Counted from the first letter of the stretch, positions 6,285-14,171 are shown. The stretch is DNA of 16,798 nucleotides from Treponema sp. (GCA_017613485.1 JAGADS010000237.1:1-16798); one strand, 5' to 3'. The notes: generated by a model from the sequence alone, not told the origin. Numbers and translations: made by a program.

Positions 6285-7400
6285 ATGCTTCCCTCAGATA
6301 CAGGCGTTGTGGATTCCGCAAAAAAAATTGATTTTACTCCAGTAAGCATAGAATTTTTTTTCGACAAGGAAAAGCTTGAGAATGATATTGCTTTGCAGAA
6401 TACAGGCATTACTGTCCTTACACCGTATCAGGAGCAGCTTGTAACTGAACTCCGCAAGTCACTCATCGACAATGCCCCAGAGCGTCTTGAGATACTTGAT
6501 GACAGGCTCTCTGACCTGAAGGAGCTTGCCACCGCCATAGCACATTTCCCGTCTCTTCTTCAGCGTACAAACCTGAATAATTCCGTGCGCACGCCTGAAG
6601 CACTTGTTGAAAGCATCATATCGTATCAGGAAGACGGTGATACGCTTCTTCACATGCCGTCAAAGGCCATTCTGGGCAAGGGTTTCCTTGTTACAAAAAT
6701 ACATACTTTCTACTCAATGTCCAAGCTCGCAAAGAATTATACGCCGATGGATGATGCGGCAATAAAGCGTTATTCCGACGAGACTGTGAGCATGATGTTC
6801 ACCCTTATGGCAGAGGACGTTTACCTTAACCTGATGAAGGACAAGACCCTTTCCATGGATTTAAGGAGACAGCTTGCAAACTCACTGATTATTCTTTGGG
6901 AACACCGCTCGGATCAGAATATCTCTGACATTGCACCGGTCCTGCAGTCTGTATGGTCAGCAAGGCGTACCCTGGCTCCTGCATTCGGAACGATGATGGG
7001 AACAAGCGAGCTTCTTCTTGTAAGCATTCAGATGGATGCACAGTGGTCTCAGTTCATAAAGCAGCGTCTGGGTGACAACGAGGTTTCTCAGGCAATGGAG
7101 GAATTCCTCTTTGGCCTTTCATACGAGCAGATTCAGCGTCTTAGGGCAATATTGAGGGAACAGGGTGTAAAGGCTATCGGTCGTGATGAGGTGGCCGCAT
7201 ATCTTGGAGAGCGCGTAAAGACAGACGTAAGCCTTGACTACCGCGATTTCTATCTTCTTTATACAGTCCGCCGTGACAATGCCCGTGCCAGACAGAGGCT
7301 GCATCTTCCGGGACCTACAAAAACACTTGAGGACTTTTTCATCCGCTTTGTGCTTGAAAAGAACCTTGAAAAGCAGCTGAACGATCAGGCCGCAAAATAA
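6285..7400 (+). CDS. Conserved-looking cytoplasmic protein of unknown function
   Basis: 371 residues from ATG 6285. An upstream in-frame GTG at 6267 overlaps the -10 box and is unlikely. I do not recognise the family. The protein has no signal peptide or membrane segment, is rich in charged helices, and has the composition of a well-expressed housekeeping protein. Landmarks: LTPYQEQLVTELRKSL near 45-60, a segment LRRQLANSLIILWEHRSDQN near 200, QAMEEFLFGLSYEQIQRLRAIL near 270-290, and a basic stretch RRDNARARQRLHLPGPTKTLEDF near the C-terminus. No catalytic motif is apparent. There is no ribosome-binding site at a workable distance, and the predicted transcript begins at the ATG. Its stop codon is immediately adjacent to the stop of the opposing kinase gene. 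It could be a spirochaete-specific protein. Confidence 0.85.
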   Translation: MLPSDTGVVDSAKKIDFTPVSIEFFFDKEKLENDIALQNTGITVLTPYQEQLVTELRKSLIDNAPERLEILDDRLSDLKELATAIAHFPSLLQRTNLNNSVRTPEALVESIISYQEDGDTLLHMPSKAILGKGFLVTKIHTFYSMSKLAKNYTPMDDAAIKRYSDETVSMMFTLMAEDVYLNLMKDKTLSMDLRRQLANSLIILWEHRSDQNISDIAPVLQSVWSARRTLAPAFGTMMGTSELLLVSIQMDAQWSQFIKQRLGDNEVSQAMEEFLFGLSYEQIQRLRAILREQGVKAIGRDEVAAYLGERVKTDVSLDYRDFYLLYTVRRDNARARQRLHLPGPTKTLEDFFIRFVLEKNLEKQLNDQAAK

Positions 7401-8666
7401 TCACCCTATATCTCCACCAGGTGCAAAAATCCTTGTTGCATGATGAATTTTCTCCGCCGCAGTCTGAATGTCACTGTAGATTCCCATTCCGCAGAAAGCA
7501 AAAACAGCATCCCCAAGAAGCTCCGAGTCATTGCATTGCGAGACCTTTATCTCCATTCCTGTAACTGAGCTTTTCATCTGTGTAAAGCCGTCACTCTCTG
7601 CCTGACCGCCTGTGAGTGTAAACGATGATGGAATGTTTTCTCCAGAATTCCGTGCAAGCTCCAGCAGTCTGTTTATGCCGTCGCGTACTTCCATTGCAAT
7701 CTGAAGCATCAGGTATTTCCCCTGATCCAGTATGGCCTCGCTTCCGTCACTTGAAATTGCGGCATCTACCAGCTCACTGTAGCTTACGGAAAATCCTGCC
7801 TCTTTCTCGAAGCGTTTTTTATATGCCGAAAACCTTGTGCCGCTGTCTGGAATTAAAATGCTTGCGTTCCACAGGCCCGGAATAACAGAAGGAAGTGTCC
7901 TGACGCCCGGTGCATTCAGAGGTGAGCTTGTGCAGAGGTTAAGTCCCTCGCTGCTTCCTGCCCTGTCACAGAGTAAGCCCGGTTTTAAAGTATTGCTTCC
8001 CACGAGTGCCGCTATGAAATCCGGTGCCCCGCAGTAAACAGGGAGTCCCTGCATGACGTTGTTTTTGCTATGACCCAGATAGCCTTCGCTTGTTGCGTTC
8101 AGTTTACCGGCTAAAGACGATGGCTTTGCAAACGTTGGAATTTTTGAGATGTCTTCCTGTGTGAATCCTGCTTCCTTAAGTGTGACCTCTGTCCAGTATG
8201 CCTGGGTGTAGCGTTCCTCAGGCAGAATCGTAACTGCATTTCCTGTCAGGCTGTAAATAAGAAATTCAGGTCCCGAGAAAATAAGGTCTGAGTCATTCCA
8301 TTTTGCCCCGAAAAGTTTTTTATATCCAATCAGCCGTGGAATAAAGAGAGAATGCCCTGCAGATTCGGGTGTATCTTCTTTCAATGCCGGAATCTCATGG
8401 TTCCAAAGGAGTGTGTTTCCGTCTTTATCTGTAAGCGTCGGACCGTTCCCGCTTATGCATACCGCGTCTACCGTAAGTGACTCACATTCTCCCGTAAAGA
8501 TTTCGTCAAGTGCATTTTTTAATGCAGGAAGCCATTCCCTTGCGATTGAGTGAGGTTCTGCCTTGTTGAATCTCTGACGGCTGTATGCTAGGACTTTTCC
8601 GTTCTGGTCGATTACGGCTGCCTTTAGAGAAGAAGTTCCGATGTCGGCACAAAGAGCACAGGCCAT
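7401..8666 (-). CDS. FGGY-family carbohydrate kinase
   Basis: 421 residues, shorter than the ~480-520 usual for xylulokinase or glycerol kinase. FGGY kinases phosphorylate sugars such as xylulose, ribulose or glycerol in the cytoplasm. Visible: the N-terminal phosphate-binding ADIGTSSLKAAVID at 7-20, CISGNGPTLTDKDG, the GAPDFIAALVGS segment with the probable catalytic Asp, and C-terminal FTLTGGQAESDGFTQM, the ATP-side GG loop. It starts 5 nt after prs on the same strand with no strong ribosome-binding site, so it depends on the prs transcript and probably on coupled translation. A pentose kinase beside PRPP synthase would make sense, but the substrate cannot be read from the sequence. The stop abuts that of the convergent gene with no gap. 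Confidence 0.87.
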   Translation of the reverse strand: MACALCADIGTSSLKAAVIDQNGKVLAYSRQRFNKAEPHSIAREWLPALKNALDEIFTGECESLTVDAVCISGNGPTLTDKDGNTLLWNHEIPALKEDTPESAGHSLFIPRLIGYKKLFGAKWNDSDLIFSGPEFLIYSLTGNAVTILPEERYTQAYWTEVTLKEAGFTQEDISKIPTFAKPSSLAGKLNATSEGYLGHSKNNVMQGLPVYCGAPDFIAALVGSNTLKPGLLCDRAGSSEGLNLCTSSPLNAPGVRTLPSVIPGLWNASILIPDSGTRFSAYKKRFEKEAGFSVSYSELVDAAISSDGSEAILDQGKYLMLQIAMEVRDGINRLLELARNSGENIPSSFTLTGGQAESDGFTQMKSSVTGMEIKVSQCNDSELLGDAVFAFCGMGIYSDIQTAAEKIHHATRIFAPGGDIG

Positions 8667-8671
8667 GTCTT

Positions 8672-9979
8672 TTATGCTATCGGGTCGCAGTTGTTCTGGT
8701 TCTGGCCCATTGGATCTGCAAGATGCTCGTCCTTGGTTTCCGATGGCTTGCTTGCCTTTATCATCTTGTCGATTATCGTGCGGTTATCCAGAAGGTCGCT
8801 CAATGACTGCTCGTGGTGAAGCCTTGTGATTACGTTGGCAAAGAGACCTGAGACATTCGTGCTGATGTACCATTCCCTCTTGCACAGTTCCTCGTGGTAA
8901 ACGGCATTGGTTCCGATTATCCTGTAGAAGAGTCCTTTCTCGTATGCCTCGTCAAAAAGCTCTATGGCATTTCCGGTAAAGAAGGGGAGGCTTATTGCGG
9001 CTATGACCTTTGTTGCTCCCTGATCATGCAGGAAACTCATTGCCTTTAGGAGTGTTCCACCTGTACCGAGCATGTCATCGGCAAGGAATGCAACCTTTCC
9101 CTTTACGTCACCGAGAAGCTTGATGCTCTTGATGTTCGTGTTCTTTGCATCCTGTGTGACGATTGAATAGTCCCTTTCCTTGTAAATCATGGCAAGAGGT
9201 TTTTTAAGACCCGTGGCATAGAATTTATTGCGGTCAATTGCACCTGTGTCAGGACTTACAACTACAAAGTCCTCCTTTGAGAAGTCAACTATGCGTGAAA
9301 GCTCCCTGATTATCTGATATGAGGCATGAAGGTTCTCGCAGTGTGTATGGCTGAATGCGTTTGCAATCTCGCGTGAGTGAAGGTCCAGCGTGATGATCCG
9401 GCGGACTTCCATGCTCTCGAAAATGTGTCCAAGTAGGGCTGCAGTCAATCCTTCGCGTCCCTTTCTCTTGTGCTGCCTGCTGTAGGGATATACCGGGAGG
9501 ACAAGTGTAATCTCCTTTGCTCCTGCCTGACGCACTGCATCAATGGCAACAAGAAGACACATTATGTGATCGTTTACGCTGAAGCTCAGCTTGTTTTTTC
9601 CGTCGTTAAGGGAAATAGGCTCGTGATTCTCCACATCCTGAAAAATGAACACGTCCTTTCCGCGTATGCATTCATTCAGCTCGCACTTGAACTCACCGTT
9701 GGCAAAATAGGTGAACCTTGCGTTTGCCTTGAACTGCGGTGCCCTGTATTTGTCGGTCATTCCGCGGATGCACAGGTCGCTTGTCCTCAGGTCATTGTCA
9801 AGGTTGATTTTCTGCACGAGGGCATCTTTCTCAAGATTGTAGCGCTTGGAGATGACATCGCTCTTGAGTGAAAAGCGGTGCTTGTACATGTGGCGCAGAT
9901 GGGTAATCACTTCGTTTGCGAATGACTCACCACCGGGACAGGCTACCACACACAGATTGGTTGGTTCAGAATACGGCAT
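8672..9979 (-). CDS. prs: Ribose-phosphate pyrophosphokinase, enlarged form
   Basis: 435 residues against about 315 for the standard enzyme. It makes PRPP from ribose 5-phosphate and ATP for nucleotide, His and Trp synthesis. Landmarks: FANGEFKCEL at 92-101 (the F-x-GE block), PVYPYSRQHKRKGREGLTA at 162-180 (the flexible loop, PYxRQxRK in classical enzymes), TLDLHS at 197-202, and the PRPP loop LADDMLGTGGT at 299-309. The extra length comes from about 60 residues inserted between the N-terminal strand (residues 7-13) and FANGEF, and from a charged C-terminal tail. The PRPP loop has Gly where class I enzymes usually have Asp (DDMIDTGGT). AGGGG lies about 11 nt before the ATG. It is first gene of an operon with the FGGY kinase. 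I am confident of the family; the allosteric behaviour is unknown. Confidence 0.93.
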   Translation of the reverse strand: MPYSEPTNLCVVACPGGESFANEVITHLRHMYKHRFSLKSDVISKRYNLEKDALVQKINLDNDLRTSDLCIRGMTDKYRAPQFKANARFTYFANGEFKCELNECIRGKDVFIFQDVENHEPISLNDGKNKLSFSVNDHIMCLLVAIDAVRQAGAKEITLVLPVYPYSRQHKRKGREGLTAALLGHIFESMEVRRIITLDLHSREIANAFSHTHCENLHASYQIIRELSRIVDFSKEDFVVVSPDTGAIDRNKFYATGLKKPLAMIYKERDYSIVTQDAKNTNIKSIKLLGDVKGKVAFLADDMLGTGGTLLKAMSFLHDQGATKVIAAISLPFFTGNAIELFDEAYEKGLFYRIIGTNAVYHEELCKREWYISTNVSGLFANVITRLHHEQSLSDLLDNRTIIDKMIKASKPSETKDEHLADPMGQNQNNCDPIA

Positions 9980-10011
9980 TATTCTTATTTCCCCTGCATT
10001 TAAGATACTTG

Positions 10012-10040
10012 ATTTTAGCGTTTTTTTTCTCTGTGGTCAA
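10012..10040 (-). promoter_or_regulatory. prs promoter
   Basis: On the minus strand TTGACC (10040-10035), 17 bp, TAAAAT (10017-10012). The start point would be near 10005, giving a ~26-nt leader with the AGGGG site. It lies in the divergent region shared with the 71-residue gene. Confidence 0.65.
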
Positions 10041-10067
10041 CAATCCAATTTGTCGATATTGAATTTG

Positions 10068-10283
10068 ATGAGATTTAAAGATGACACTCTTTTGGAGTAT
10101 GGAAGTTTTATTACGCCTCAGATACTTGAACTGCCGGTTTATCTGGAAGATTCCGTGAGTCAGGGTGAGCCTGTAAATGAGGTCATAACAACGGTCATCT
10201 GCCTTCCTCCACCTGTACAGAAGCATGGACTCCTTGCCGCTGCCCAGAGGGTTGCACTTCAATTAGGATTTACCACAAAATGA
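10068..10283 (+). CDS. Small protein of unknown function, coupled to the CDF transporter
   Basis: 71 residues from ATG 10068. A longer frame extends upstream but runs through the prs promoter and prs itself, so this ATG is preferred. The sequence begins MRFKDDTLLEYGSFITPQIL and is soluble, with no membrane segment; it ends in QKHGLLAAAQRVALQLGFTTK, probably a short helix and tail. I do not recognise it. Its TGA overlaps the next ATG (ATGA), a strong sign that it is real and translated. No ribosome-binding site is visible before it, so it too may have a very short leader, although no good plus-strand promoter could be picked. Confidence 0.6.
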   Translation: MRFKDDTLLEYGSFITPQILELPVYLEDSVSQGEPVNEVITTVICLPPPVQKHGLLAAAQRVALQLGFTTK

Positions 10284-11203
10284 ATAAAGCCGGATATATT
10301 AAGATTGCAGGGGTCATTTCCCTGGTGGGAAACCTTGTTCTTGCCGTAACCAAAGGAATAATGGCATATCTTTCTTCTTCCCTTGCACTCATGGGAGATG
10401 CCACCGATACTGCCACCGATGTGCTCACTTCAATCGTAACGCTAATAATAAGCTTCATCATCATGCGGCCTGAGGACAAGGAGCATCCATGGGGACATTC
10501 ACGCTCGGAGACTGTCGCCACTATGATTCTTTCTTTCGTGATTGTCTATGCTGGATCCCAGGTATGCATGAATTCAATTAAAAGCATTGTGTCTGGAAGC
10601 ATAAGCCAGGATGTCTCATATCTTGCATTGATTGCAGCCGGAATCTCCATTACCGGGAAAATACTCCTCTGCCTGTCACAGTTCCACTATGCAAAGGTTT
10701 CCGGCAGTGACATACTCAGGGCAAATGCCTTGAACATGAAGAGCGATATCCTTCTTTCTGCAAGCGTTCTGGTCGGTCTTTTCCTGTCCTATGTATTCAA
10801 GTGTCCGGTTCTTGATCCTATTGTCGCAGTTCTTGTGGGCCTGTGGGTCGTTAAAAACGGCATTGTGCTTTTCTGGGAGGTCACACAGGAGCTCATAGAC
10901 GGAAATACTGACAGCTCTCTTTATAAAAAAGTGTTTGACGCAACACTATCTGTTCCCGGCGCTGTTAATCCTCATAAGGCAAGGATACGCAAGATGGCCT
11001 CGTTCTATGACATTGACCTGGATTTTGAGGTTGATCCCGAAATGACAGTAAAAAATGCCCATGAGCTTACGGAGAAGGTGGAGCAGGCGATAAGGACTGC
11101 CATTCCCGAGGTTTACGATGTTCAGATTCATGTGGAGCCTTTGGGCGGATGCAATAATCACAACGAAAACTACGGCCTGAGCCCGGAAAATCTAAAGGAA
11201 TAG
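10280..11203 (+). CDS. Cation diffusion facilitator family transporter
   Basis: 307 residues. CDF proteins are dimeric inner-membrane antiporters that export divalent metal ions (Zn, Fe, Mn, Co). Membrane segments are visible from about residue 9 to 185 (six), followed by a cytoplasmic ferredoxin-like domain (NPHKARIRKMASFYDIDLDFEVDPEM... to DVQIHVEPLG). Transport-site residues: D43 and D47 in TDTATD (TM2) and N152-x3-D156 in ALNMKSD (TM5). Zinc-type members such as FieF have His where N152 lies, so the metal may not be zinc; manganese or iron is an inference. HPWGHSR at 69-75 is the typical loop after TM2. The start overlaps the small upstream gene, so it is translated by coupling. Confidence 0.92.
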   Translation: MNKAGYIKIAGVISLVGNLVLAVTKGIMAYLSSSLALMGDATDTATDVLTSIVTLIISFIIMRPEDKEHPWGHSRSETVATMILSFVIVYAGSQVCMNSIKSIVSGSISQDVSYLALIAAGISITGKILLCLSQFHYAKVSGSDILRANALNMKSDILLSASVLVGLFLSYVFKCPVLDPIVAVLVGLWVVKNGIVLFWEVTQELIDGNTDSSLYKKVFDATLSVPGAVNPHKARIRKMASFYDIDLDFEVDPEMTVKNAHELTEKVEQAIRTAIPEVYDVQIHVEPLGGCNNHNENYGLSPENLKE

Positions 11204-11283
11204 ATCCTCTGGCTTCAGGCTTTCAGCTTTAAATTTTCAGCTACAGTTTAGAAAATAAATCTCCAAAATCTTAAAAAAAATTC

Positions 11284-11312
11284 TTGTGAAAACGATAAAA
11301 TAGTGCTAGAAT
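11284..11312 (+). promoter_or_regulatory. Promoter of the GGDEF gene (predicted nearly leaderless)
   Basis: TTGTGA (11284-11289), 17 bp, TAGAAT (11307-11312). The start point would be near 11319, at most about 4 nt before ATG 11323; the intervening AAAAATATAT has no ribosome-binding site. The remaining 11204-11283 stretch shows nothing else. Confidence 0.6.
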
Positions 11313-11322
11313 AAAAATATAT

Positions 11323-12999
11323 ATGGAAGACCGGCGGTTTTATCGGATACAGAATGTTACTTCTCTTGCCATCGTGGCTTTTATTCTGTTTTTGGCGCTA
11401 TATGTTGTTTTCAATTCGTTTACTACCAAGAATGTTCGCCTCGTAAGTGATTATTCATCAAACTACAATGACGGCTGGTACTATCTTGATGATTCGGGAA
11501 GCAGAGTTGATATAGAGTCTCTTCCCTTTAAAATTCCTGACTCTCCCGAAGAGCAGATGATTTTCCACGACTTTGCCTATCCGCTTGAACAGGATCTTTA
11601 TCTTGATTTTTATACGCATCATCAGGACCTTTCTATTCTTATCGATGACGAGGAGATTTACTCATACAGTTCTCTTCCGCGTCCTTCCTGGCTTTCATCC
11701 TACCGTTCAATCCATCATTTTGTACGCGTTCCAAAGGGATCATACGGTACATTGAAATATAAGGTCAAATCTAATAGCAGCAGTCACAACGGTGAATTCA
11801 AGGAGGTAATCTCAGGAGACAGGCTTTCTCTTTCAATGATGATTTTCAAAGAGCGTTTTGGAAAACTGTTTCTGGGAGGCTTACTCATCCTGATGGGATT
11901 ATTCCTGTTATTCATGCTCCTGATGTTCAACAGTCGTGAGAGGATAGACAAGGCCCTGCTGAATCTTGCCCTTTTATGTCTTGCACTGGGGGCATGGCAG
12001 GTTGAGGAATCCAGGATAACACAGCTTTTCGTGGGAAACATAGCCGTTCACTGGGTCTTTGAGTATCTTGTGCAGCTTGCCGTCCTGATTGCGATTTTCA
12101 ATTTTATCCGCAGCATAACGACGGATCAGTACAGGCTTTATACAAATGTCCTGTTTTTCATTGTCATGGGAACGGTTGTAGTTCAGGTCCTGCTGCAGCT
12201 AGTGGGAATCGTTCAGCTTTCTTCCTCCGTGACTGTGACCCATGTTCTTTTCTTTGTGTGCATTATTTACGGGGCCATTCTGGTTAATCACAGGCTTCAG
12301 TTCTCCTCCAGGCGGATGAAGATAATCTTTAACTGCTCGGTGACCTTTTCACTCATGATTTTTCTGGTCATGCTCATTACGACATCAACACCTGAGTTTA
12401 CGGATTCCGTGCTGAGTATGGGGCTTGTGTTCATGTTCCTGTCTTTGATGTTTCTTGTTTTCCAGCGTACAGTTGAACGCAATGCCTCGATTAAAAAAAC
12501 GGATCTTTACCAGAAGCTTGCATTTATGGATCCAAGTACGGGTGTTGGAAGTCATTCGGCATGGTATACCTTTACGGAGGAATTCAAGGACGAGGGCTAT
12601 GGAGATCGTTACTGCCTTGTTCTTTTTGACATGAACAACCTCAAGTACATGAACGATACTTTCGGACACCTGCAGGGAGATGCAATGATAAAGAGTTTCT
12701 GCGATTGCCTGCAGAAGGCTTCTCAGAAAAAAGGTTCAATCTACAGGATAGGAGGAGATGAATTCATCTTTATCTGCAAGAATGAGACAGAAGATTGGAT
12801 AAAAGGAATGCTGCATGATTTTGAGGAATTGATTGAAAAACAGAAGGAAACCGAGATTTCATTTTCAGCGGCATACGGATATTCGTTCTTTGTTCCGCAC
12901 AACAAGAATGATTTTTATGAGGCACAGAACAAGGCGGATTCTCTCATGTACCGCATGAAAAGAGAGATGAAGATTAAACAGCCGTTCAATGGCTTATAA
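11323..12999 (+). CDS. 7TM-receptor-type diguanylate cyclase (GGDEF)
   Basis: 558 residues. Order of parts: an N-terminal anchor (~12-30); an extracytoplasmic beta-rich domain (~35-185) resembling the 7TMR-DISM sensor type; about seven membrane segments (~188-390); and a cytoplasmic GGDEF domain (~400-550) that makes cyclic di-GMP from two GTP. The active site is intact: FDMNNLKYMNDTFGH for metal and nucleotide binding and GGDEF at 477-481. The RxxD inhibitory I-site that normally lies just upstream is absent (KKGSIYR stands there), so product inhibition is likely weak. It would convert an external signal into c-di-GMP, which in spirochaetes governs motility and host adaptation. It is a single gene with its own promoter. 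Confidence 0.9.
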   Translation: MEDRRFYRIQNVTSLAIVAFILFLALYVVFNSFTTKNVRLVSDYSSNYNDGWYYLDDSGSRVDIESLPFKIPDSPEEQMIFHDFAYPLEQDLYLDFYTHHQDLSILIDDEEIYSYSSLPRPSWLSSYRSIHHFVRVPKGSYGTLKYKVKSNSSSHNGEFKEVISGDRLSLSMMIFKERFGKLFLGGLLILMGLFLLFMLLMFNSRERIDKALLNLALLCLALGAWQVEESRITQLFVGNIAVHWVFEYLVQLAVLIAIFNFIRSITTDQYRLYTNVLFFIVMGTVVVQVLLQLVGIVQLSSSVTVTHVLFFVCIIYGAILVNHRLQFSSRRMKIIFNCSVTFSLMIFLVMLITTSTPEFTDSVLSMGLVFMFLSLMFLVFQRTVERNASIKKTDLYQKLAFMDPSTGVGSHSAWYTFTEEFKDEGYGDRYCLVLFDMNNLKYMNDTFGHLQGDAMIKSFCDCLQKASQKKGSIYRIGGDEFIFICKNETEDWIKGMLHDFEELIEKQKETEISFSAAYGYSFFVPHNKNDFYEAQNKADSLMYRMKREMKIKQPFNGL

Positions 13000-13028
13000 T
13001 TGAATTAATGACGGGAACACGGTTCTGA

Positions 13029-13042
13029 CAGGATAATTCCTG
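13029..13042. repeat. Small hairpin upstream of the DUF937 gene
   Basis: CAGGA (13029-13033), loop TAAT, TCCTG (13038-13042). It lies in the 93-nt gap between the GGDEF and DUF937 genes. It could be an operator half-site pair or a weak RNA hairpin; no terminator T-run follows directly. Confidence 0.3.
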
Positions 13043-13092
13043 GATCATGTTCATCGCATAAAGTTTTTTTTCCATAAAGGGGGATTTTTTTT

Positions 13093-13668
13093 ATGGACGC
13101 ATCAACACTGTTATCGGGTTTGGTCAGCGCATCAAACGTCAAGAAAATCGGTACCGCTTCTGGTGCAAGTTCTGCCGATGTAAAGAATGTACTTGGTCAG
13201 GCTCTTCCAGTTTTACTTCAGAGTGCTTCGGGTCAGGCTACAGGCTCAACTGCCGCGGGATTTACACAGGCTCTGGCCGATCACGCAAGTGCAAAGACTT
13301 CGTCCATCGATATGGCCGATGGAGCAAAGATTATTTCCCACCTTTTGGGTAAAAAGGAAAGCACGACTACCACACAGATTGCAAAGGCTGCAGGAGTAAC
13401 AAAAGATTCCGCATCATCAATCCTTTCCGCCGCCGCACCGCTTTTCATGAACCTTCTTGGAAAACAGACGGACGGTGCATCAGGAAGCGCGCTTACAAGC
13501 CTTTTGGGAGGTCTTGTCTCCAACATCGACGTAGGAAGCCTTTTTGGGGGCCTCCTGGGTGGAAGCTCATCCTCCTCGTCAACCACTACAACTGGAAAGA
13601 AAAAGAAGAAGACAGAAACATCTGCCGCCTCCAGCATCGGTAGTGCATTGATGGGATTGTTGAAGTAA
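13093..13668 (+). CDS. DUF937 domain protein
   Basis: 191 residues. DUF937 proteins are small soluble proteins of unknown function; some relatives resemble YidB. Two internal halves share ASGAS/AAGVTKDSA-type segments followed by LGQALPVLLQSA and LSAAAPLFMNLLGK, suggesting a duplicated helical unit (residues ~20-45 and ~95-125). A low-complexity tail follows: LFGGLLGGSSSSSSTTTT, then a run of five lysines (GKKKKKTETS) and a final helix. An AAAGGGGG site lies about 11 nt before the ATG, the strongest ribosome-binding site in the window, so high expression is likely. No signal peptide is seen. Function is unknown. Confidence 0.85.
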   Translation: MDASTLLSGLVSASNVKKIGTASGASSADVKNVLGQALPVLLQSASGQATGSTAAGFTQALADHASAKTSSIDMADGAKIISHLLGKKESTTTTQIAKAAGVTKDSASSILSAAAPLFMNLLGKQTDGASGSALTSLLGGLVSNIDVGSLFGGLLGGSSSSSSTTTTGKKKKKTETSAASSIGSALMGLLK

Positions 13669-13695
13669 TCATTCTTTTACCATCATAAATAAAGT

Positions 13696-13766
13696 CACAC
13701 GGGTTTAATCAATCATTTGTTAGAATCCGTGTGGCGATTAAAGAAACCGTACCCCCTCGCCATTAA
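13696..13766 (+). repeat. Hairpin-GAATCCGYGTG repeat, copy B
   Basis: CACACGG (13696-13702) pairs with CCGTGTG (13727-13733), which overlaps GAATCCGTGTG (13723-13733). The following 33 bases match copy A's tail (AAACCGTACCCCCTCGCCATT against AACCGTACTCCCTCGCCATT). It lies between the DUF937 stop and the broken Rpn-family gene, where a terminator would be expected. Confidence 0.6.
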
Positions 13767-13774
13767 CTTTTTAG

Positions 13775-13788
13775 CAAGCAAAAGCTTG
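13775..13788. repeat. CAAGC-N4-GCTTG hairpin
   Basis: CAAGC (13775-13779), loop AAAA, GCTTG (13784-13788), just beyond the 3' end of the C-terminal Rpn fragment. The same arms with other loops open both copies of the 81-bp element, so the fragment is bracketed by two such hairpins. Confidence 0.5.
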
Positions 13789-13793
13789 TGACA

Positions 13794-14153
13794 TTAAGCA
13801 TTGACTGAAAGGTTTTCCTTTATCTGCAGGACCTGTTCAAGAGGAAGACCTGTACAGCGTGCAACTATTTCCGGGGCTATACCTTCTTTTAAAAAATTTC
13901 CCGCGGCTTCTATGGCTTTCTGGGAAATGCCCTGTTGTATACCCTCCTTCTCTCCTTTCCTGTATGCATTGTTTTCGCGTGAGATGCAGTCGCGGACAAA
14001 GCGCTCGTAGCCTATCTGGTTCTCCCATTCCTGCTGGTCGCGGCTCATGCTGTTTAGTAGTGTCTCTGCCATGTTCATATTCTCCTGTCGCAAGCTATCG
14101 CTTGCTCTTGGAGTTTTTTCTTGCTCGCGAAGGCTCGCATTTTTTGCTGGCAA
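13794..14153 (-). pseudogene. C-terminal piece of a broken Rpn-family nuclease gene
   Basis: The open frame begins at 14153 inside a palindromic repeat, which supplies its first ~20 meaningless codons. Family-like sequence runs from about MNMAETLLNSMSRDQQEWEN through ENNAYRKGEKEGIQQG to the tail AIEAAGNFLKEGIAPEIVARCTGLPLEQVLQIKENL. This is the Rpn C-terminal helical region; compare AAGNLLKLNLLSYEQIAQAQGLPLEKVQEI at the tsaD-linked copy. ATG 14072 has an AGGAG nine nt upstream and would give a 92-residue protein. The nuclease core is missing, and the likely N-terminus of the same gene survives at 14269-14442. It may be inert, or a C-terminal antitoxin-like form may still be made. Confidence 0.75.
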
Positions 14154-14171
14154 AAAACCGTAAAAACTCCA
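14091..14171. repeat. 81-bp palindromic element, copy B
   Basis: It has the same architecture as the copy at 4293-4373: CAAGC-TATC-GCTTG hairpin (14091-14104), then a 63-bp core (14109-14171) bounded by TGGAGTTTTT and AAAAACTCCA. The core differs at 5 of 63 positions. The terminal inverted repeats are perfectly kept while the loops vary, which points to selection or recent spread of the folded form. It separates the two halves of the broken Rpn gene. Confidence 0.75.

Noticed and set aside
13281..13637. Minus-strand gene opposite the DUF937 gene
   Set aside because: It arises from the low-complexity Ser/Thr/Lys coding of the DUF937 gene, which has the strong ribosome-binding site and family match.
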